DNA of 64,000 bases, from positions 41,838-105,837 of the forward strand of contig NZ_JABX01000021.1 in NCBI RefSeq assembly GCF_001469165.1. Reading direction: 5' to 3'. Positions 61,131 through 64,000 of the stretch are shown piece after piece. Within the stretch, counting starts at the first letter, position 1. The number at the start of each line of letters is the position of its first letter. Below the pieces are notes generated by a model. That model saw only the letters and a list, made by a program, of their open reading frames with translations. It searched no databases and had not been told where the DNA came from. A program made the position numbers and the translations under genes. The stretch is from Thiohalocapsa sp. ML1 (lineage in GTDB: Bacteria > Pseudomonadota > Gammaproteobacteria > Chromatiales > Chromatiaceae).

Positions 61131-64000
61131 ATGGGACGCATCATGGGACGCCAGCAGGGCTCGAAGTCACACGCCACAGCGCTCGGCACCCGGTTGCCGC
61201 GCATCCTCGGCGCAGCCGCGCTGACCACGCTGATGCTGGCCTTGGGCCGCGGCGTCTACGCCAACCCGCACGGCGGCGAGGTGGTGCGCGGGCGCGCAAG
61301 CATCGCCACCGACCCCGGCCGCGTCACCATCGAGCAGCACAGCGGCAAGGCCGTCATCAACTGGAACGGCTTCAGCATCGAGGGCGGCGAGGTCACGGAG
61401 TTCCGCCAGCCCGGCAAGGAGTCCATCGCGCTGAACCGCGTCGTCGGCCCCGACAGCTCCCGCATCAACGGCGAGCTCCGCGCCAACGGCAACGTCTGGC
61501 TCGTCAACCAAAACGGCGTCATGGTCGGCCCCGGCGGCAAGGTCAAGGCGCAGGGCTTCCTCGCCACCACCACCGACATCGACAACGACGCCTTCATGGA
61601 CGGGCGCTACAACTTCGACCGGCCGAGCAGCAACCCCAACGCGAAGGTCATCAACCAGGGCCGCATCTCGCTCGGCCAGCGCGGCCTCGGCGCCCTGGTG
61701 GCGCCGCATGCGCGCAACGACGGCATCATCGAAGGGCAGATGTCCAACGTCGTCGTCGGCGGCGCCGAGACCTTCTCGCTCGACGTCTATGGCGACGGGC
61801 TGATCGAGTTCGACATTACCGGCAAGGTGGAGCGCCGCCCGGACGGCGTCCACGCACTCGCCGAGAACACCGGCGAGATCATCGTCGACGGCGGCAACGT
61901 GCTCATCACCGCCGACGCTGCCGCCGGCATCATCGAGGACGTCGTCAACGTCGCCGGCCGCGTGCAGGCCCGCAGCTTCACCGACCGCACCGGCGCCATC
62001 GTCATCGACGGCGGCGACCAGGGCCGCGTGCGCGTGTCGGGCGAGCTGGACGCCACCGGCGCCGTCGCCGGCAGCCGCGGCGGCAGCATCGACGTGCGCG
62101 GTCGCGACCTGCTGCTCACCGGCACCGCGCGGCTCGACGCCTCCGGCCCCGCCGGCGGCGGCGACATCCGCGTCGGCCGCGACGGGCGCAACGGCACCCG
62201 CGCCAGCCGCGAGCTGGTCATCGAGCCCGGCGCCAGCCTCAGCGCCGACGCCACCGACAGCGGCAACGGCGGCAGCATCTGGGCGCTCGCCGGCACCCGC
62301 GCCGACATCGGCGGGCGCTTCAGCGCCCGCGGCGGCGTCAACGGCGGCAACGGCGGTTTCATCGAGACCTCGGCGGCGGAGGTCCGCATCGACCCGGCGG
62401 CGAGCTTCAGCGCGCCGGCAAGGCATGCGGGCGGGGTGGCCGGGACTTGGCTGCTGGATCCGACGGACATCACCGTCGATGCCACAGTTGCCGGGCAAAT
62501 CGTCACTGCGTTGCAAGGCGGCAGCAACGTGACGGTCGATACCGACGCGCCGGCCAGCCCCGATACGGTGGATGCGGACGGGAATCCGGCGCCCACCGGC
62601 GATGCCGGCAACATCACCGTCACCGCGAGCATCCAGCCCGATCTCACCACTGATGGGGGCGTGCAGGACGTGCTGCTGACCCTCAACGCCACGCGCAACA
62701 TCGCTATTCAAGCTGGAGTGGCCATCGGCGTTGCGAATTCGGACACTGGCGACCGGCTCTCCGTGACCTTGAGCGCCGGCAGGGGCGCCGACGATCTCGG
62801 CGGCGTGACGCTCGCCGGCGACATCAACCTCGTTCCCGTCGCCGGCGACGGCACCGCCGGGACTGTTGCTATCGAAGCCGACGAGAGCGTGAGTCTCGTC
62901 GGAACCCTCACCGCCGCCGATGCGACGATCGAAAGCCGCTTCGGCGCCATCGACGGCGGCGGCCTGGTGATGGTCCAAGCGGTCGACCTGAGCGCCGGCG
63001 ATCTGATCAACGTCATCAGTGCGGCACAGGCCATCGGCGCCGAGAGCGCCACCGGCGGCATCACCATCGCCAACGCCCTGGCCGCGGACGTCACCGTCAC
63101 CGGCCTGCGCGCGCTCGGCACCGGCGGCATCGACTTCGACCAAGCGGGCGGCGGCAGCCTGGAGATTCAGGCCGCGAGCACCGCCGACGGCGGCATCGAC
63201 ATCGCCAATGCCAACCCCGGCGCGAGTCCCGGCGCCGAGCTGACGATCAGCGGCCCGGTCACCGCCGACGGCGCCGATGCCGACATCGCCCTCGCCACCA
63301 CCGGCAGCGGCGACATCGCGCTCGAAGGCACCGTCACCGCCGAAGACGACGAGATCGCCGTCAGCGCCGCGGGCGCCATCGACGGCCCGACCGATCCCGC
63401 GCATGCGCTCGTGGCGCAGCGCGTCGAGCTCGACGCCGGCCTGGGCATCGGTGCCGCCACGGCGGTGCAGACCCGCGCCGAAGCACTCAATGCCGACGCC
63501 GTCAACGGCGCCATCGACCTCGACAACACCCTCGCCGACGCGGTGACGGTCGAGCAGTTGCGCAGCCGCAGCGGAGATCGCATCGACTTCGACCAAAGCG
63601 GCGGCGACGTCACCTTCAACGACGTCGAGACCGCGGGCACGGCGACCTTGGGCGCGGACGCGAGCATCGTCGTCGTCGGCAGCGGCATCAGCGCCGGCAC
63701 CGCCAACCTCGCCGCCGGCGGCAGCCTCACCGGCGGCGTGATCGCCGCCGGCCTAGCCGACCTCGACGCGGGTGGCGAGATCAACGTCACCACCGCGGCG
63801 CGGACCATGATCGTCGACAGCGCCACCGGCGGCATCCGCATCGTCAACACCCTGGCCGAGGACGTCACCGTCACCGCGCTGCGCGCGCTCGGCACCGGCG
63901 GCATCGACTTCGACCAAGCGGGCGGCGGCAGCCTGGAGATTCAGGCCGCCAGCACCGCCGACGGCGGCATCGACATCGCCAACTCCGACCCGACCGCGGG
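61131..64000 (+). CDS. Filamentous haemagglutinin-type TpsA adhesin (N-terminal part)
   Basis: The frame is open from ATG 61131 (GGGAG eight bases upstream) to the window end, at least 956 residues, and has no stop. A signal peptide (hydrophobic ILGAAALTTLMLALG) precedes the TPS secretion domain: NPHGGEVVRGRASI, VTIEQHSGKAVINWNGFSI, GNVWLVNQNGVMVGPGG (the NPNG-type motif) and AQGFLATTTDI. Beta-helix sequence rich in Gly/Asp/Ala follows. Long internal repeats appear near the end. The protein is secreted through the adjacent TpsB and probably acts as an adhesin or contact-dependent effector; its C-terminus is not seen. Confidence 0.9.
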   Translation, partial: MGRIMGRQQGSKSHATALGTRLPRILGAAALTTLMLALGRGVYANPHGGEVVRGRASIATDPGRVTIEQHSGKAVINWNGFSIEGGEVTEFRQPGKESIALNRVVGPDSSRINGELRANGNVWLVNQNGVMVGPGGKVKAQGFLATTTDIDNDAFMDGRYNFDRPSSNPNAKVINQGRISLGQRGLGALVAPHARNDGIIEGQMSNVVVGGAETFSLDVYGDGLIEFDITGKVERRPDGVHALAENTGEIIVDGGNVLITADAAAGIIEDVVNVAGRVQARSFTDRTGAIVIDGGDQGRVRVSGELDATGAVAGSRGGSIDVRGRDLLLTGTARLDASGPAGGGDIRVGRDGRNGTRASRELVIEPGASLSADATDSGNGGSIWALAGTRADIGGRFSARGGVNGGNGGFIETSAAEVRIDPAASFSAPARHAGGVAGTWLLDPTDITVDATVAGQIVTALQGGSNVTVDTDAPASPDTVDADGNPAPTGDAGNITVTASIQPDLTTDGGVQDVLLTLNATRNIAIQAGVAIGVANSDTGDRLSVTLSAGRGADDLGGVTLAGDINLVPVAGDGTAGTVAIEADESVSLVGTLTAADATIESRFGAIDGGGLVMVQAVDLSAGDLINVISAAQAIGAESATGGITIANALAADVTVTGLRALGTGGIDFDQAGGGSLEIQAASTADGGIDIANANPGASPGAELTISGPVTADGADADIALATTGSGDIALEGTVTAEDDEIAVSAAGAIDGPTDPAHALVAQRVELDAGLGIGAATAVQTRAEALNADAVNGAIDLDNTLADAVTVEQLRSRSGDRIDFDQSGGDVTFNDVETAGTATLGADASIVVVGSGISAGTANLAAGGSLTGGVIAAGLADLDAGGEINVTTAARTMIVDSATGGIRIVNTLAEDVTVTALRALGTGGIDFDQAGGGSLEIQAASTADGGIDIANSDPTA
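63087..63208 (+). repeat. 122-bp internal direct repeat in TpsA, copy 1
   Basis: Encodes DVTVTGLRALGTGGIDFDQA and GGGSLEIQAASTADGGIDIA. Matches 63861-63982 with about three mismatches, offset 774 bp (258 codons), indicating large in-frame adhesin repeats. Confidence 0.9.
63861..63982 (+). repeat. 122-bp internal direct repeat in TpsA, copy 2
   Basis: Second copy, encoding DVTVTALRALGTGGIDFDQA and the same following segment. The array may continue beyond the window. Confidence 0.9.

Noticed and set aside
61167..63596. 809-codon minus-strand open frame over the TpsA gene
   Set aside because: The plus strand encodes a clear TPS secretion domain and repeats; the antisense frame is a by-product of GC-rich repeats.

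Overview
The window looks like a chromosomal piece of a GC-rich gammaproteobacterium, most plausibly a Chromatiales-type sulfur bacterium. The reasons are a dissimilatory-type ATP sulfurylase, a TsoY/TDT-like membrane protein, a type IV pilus pilB-pilC-pilD-coaE cluster, an S-adenosylhomocysteine (SAH) riboswitch ahead of ahcY-metF, and an exosortase-type (PEP-CTERM) sorting signal. No rRNA, tRNA, CRISPR or phage genes were seen. The taxonomic placement is inference.

Layout. 0-6 kb: phosphonate ABC permease (phnE), a divergent ten-helix membrane protein behind an AT-rich promoter region, a beta-propeller protein, and the metF/ahcY methyl-cycle operon with its SAH riboswitch. 6-18 kb: a TPR protein whose ATPase domain has lost its P-loop end, coaE-pilD-pilC-pilB, a NYN nuclease with a C-terminal cold-shock domain, acetyl-CoA synthetase and a propeller protein. 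18-27.5 kb: gltX and then moxR-DUF58-DUF4381-batA-batBC-batD, an aerotolerance-type cluster broken up by interspersed repeats and closed by a strong terminator. 27.6-39 kb: a MepK-like peptidase, a lytic transglycosylase, a DUF1631 protein with a small partner, sat, an SLC13 transporter, rlmI and tmcA.

39-44 kb is the accessory part. It holds a VapC/AbrB pair, a PEP-CTERM gene with an in-frame amber codon, and a 288-bp direct duplication of a mazEF-like pair. Between the two mazEF copies lies a lower-GC islet with an undescribed protein (GATase1-like front, Swt1/HEPN-like back) and a second PIN toxin-antitoxin pair. 44-55.5 kb: an isoquinoline-oxidoreductase-type molybdenum enzyme, a DUF2061 protein, an alpha/beta hydrolase, pyruvate kinase, a solitary Anbu proteasome homologue, a flavin reductase, UspA, TerC, EcsC and IalB family proteins. 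55.7-64 kb: a membrane Ser/Thr kinase with a DUF4384 tail, an OmpA-like protein, and a two-partner secretion system (TpsB, then a large TpsA adhesin running off the end).

The most unusual feature is an interspersed-repeat system found only between genes. One family of about 200 bp begins TAGATTGCTTGACGGCGC, carries a variable hairpin of GGCCGAG/GGCCAAG heptamers or a (GATCCC)n hexamer tract, and ends in GCTAG. A second family has an end close to GGAACCGTTCAAAAACAACTG attached to GATCSS hexamers. Repeats abut start and stop codons, supply stop codons to neighbours, and one copy merges into the signal peptide of batD.
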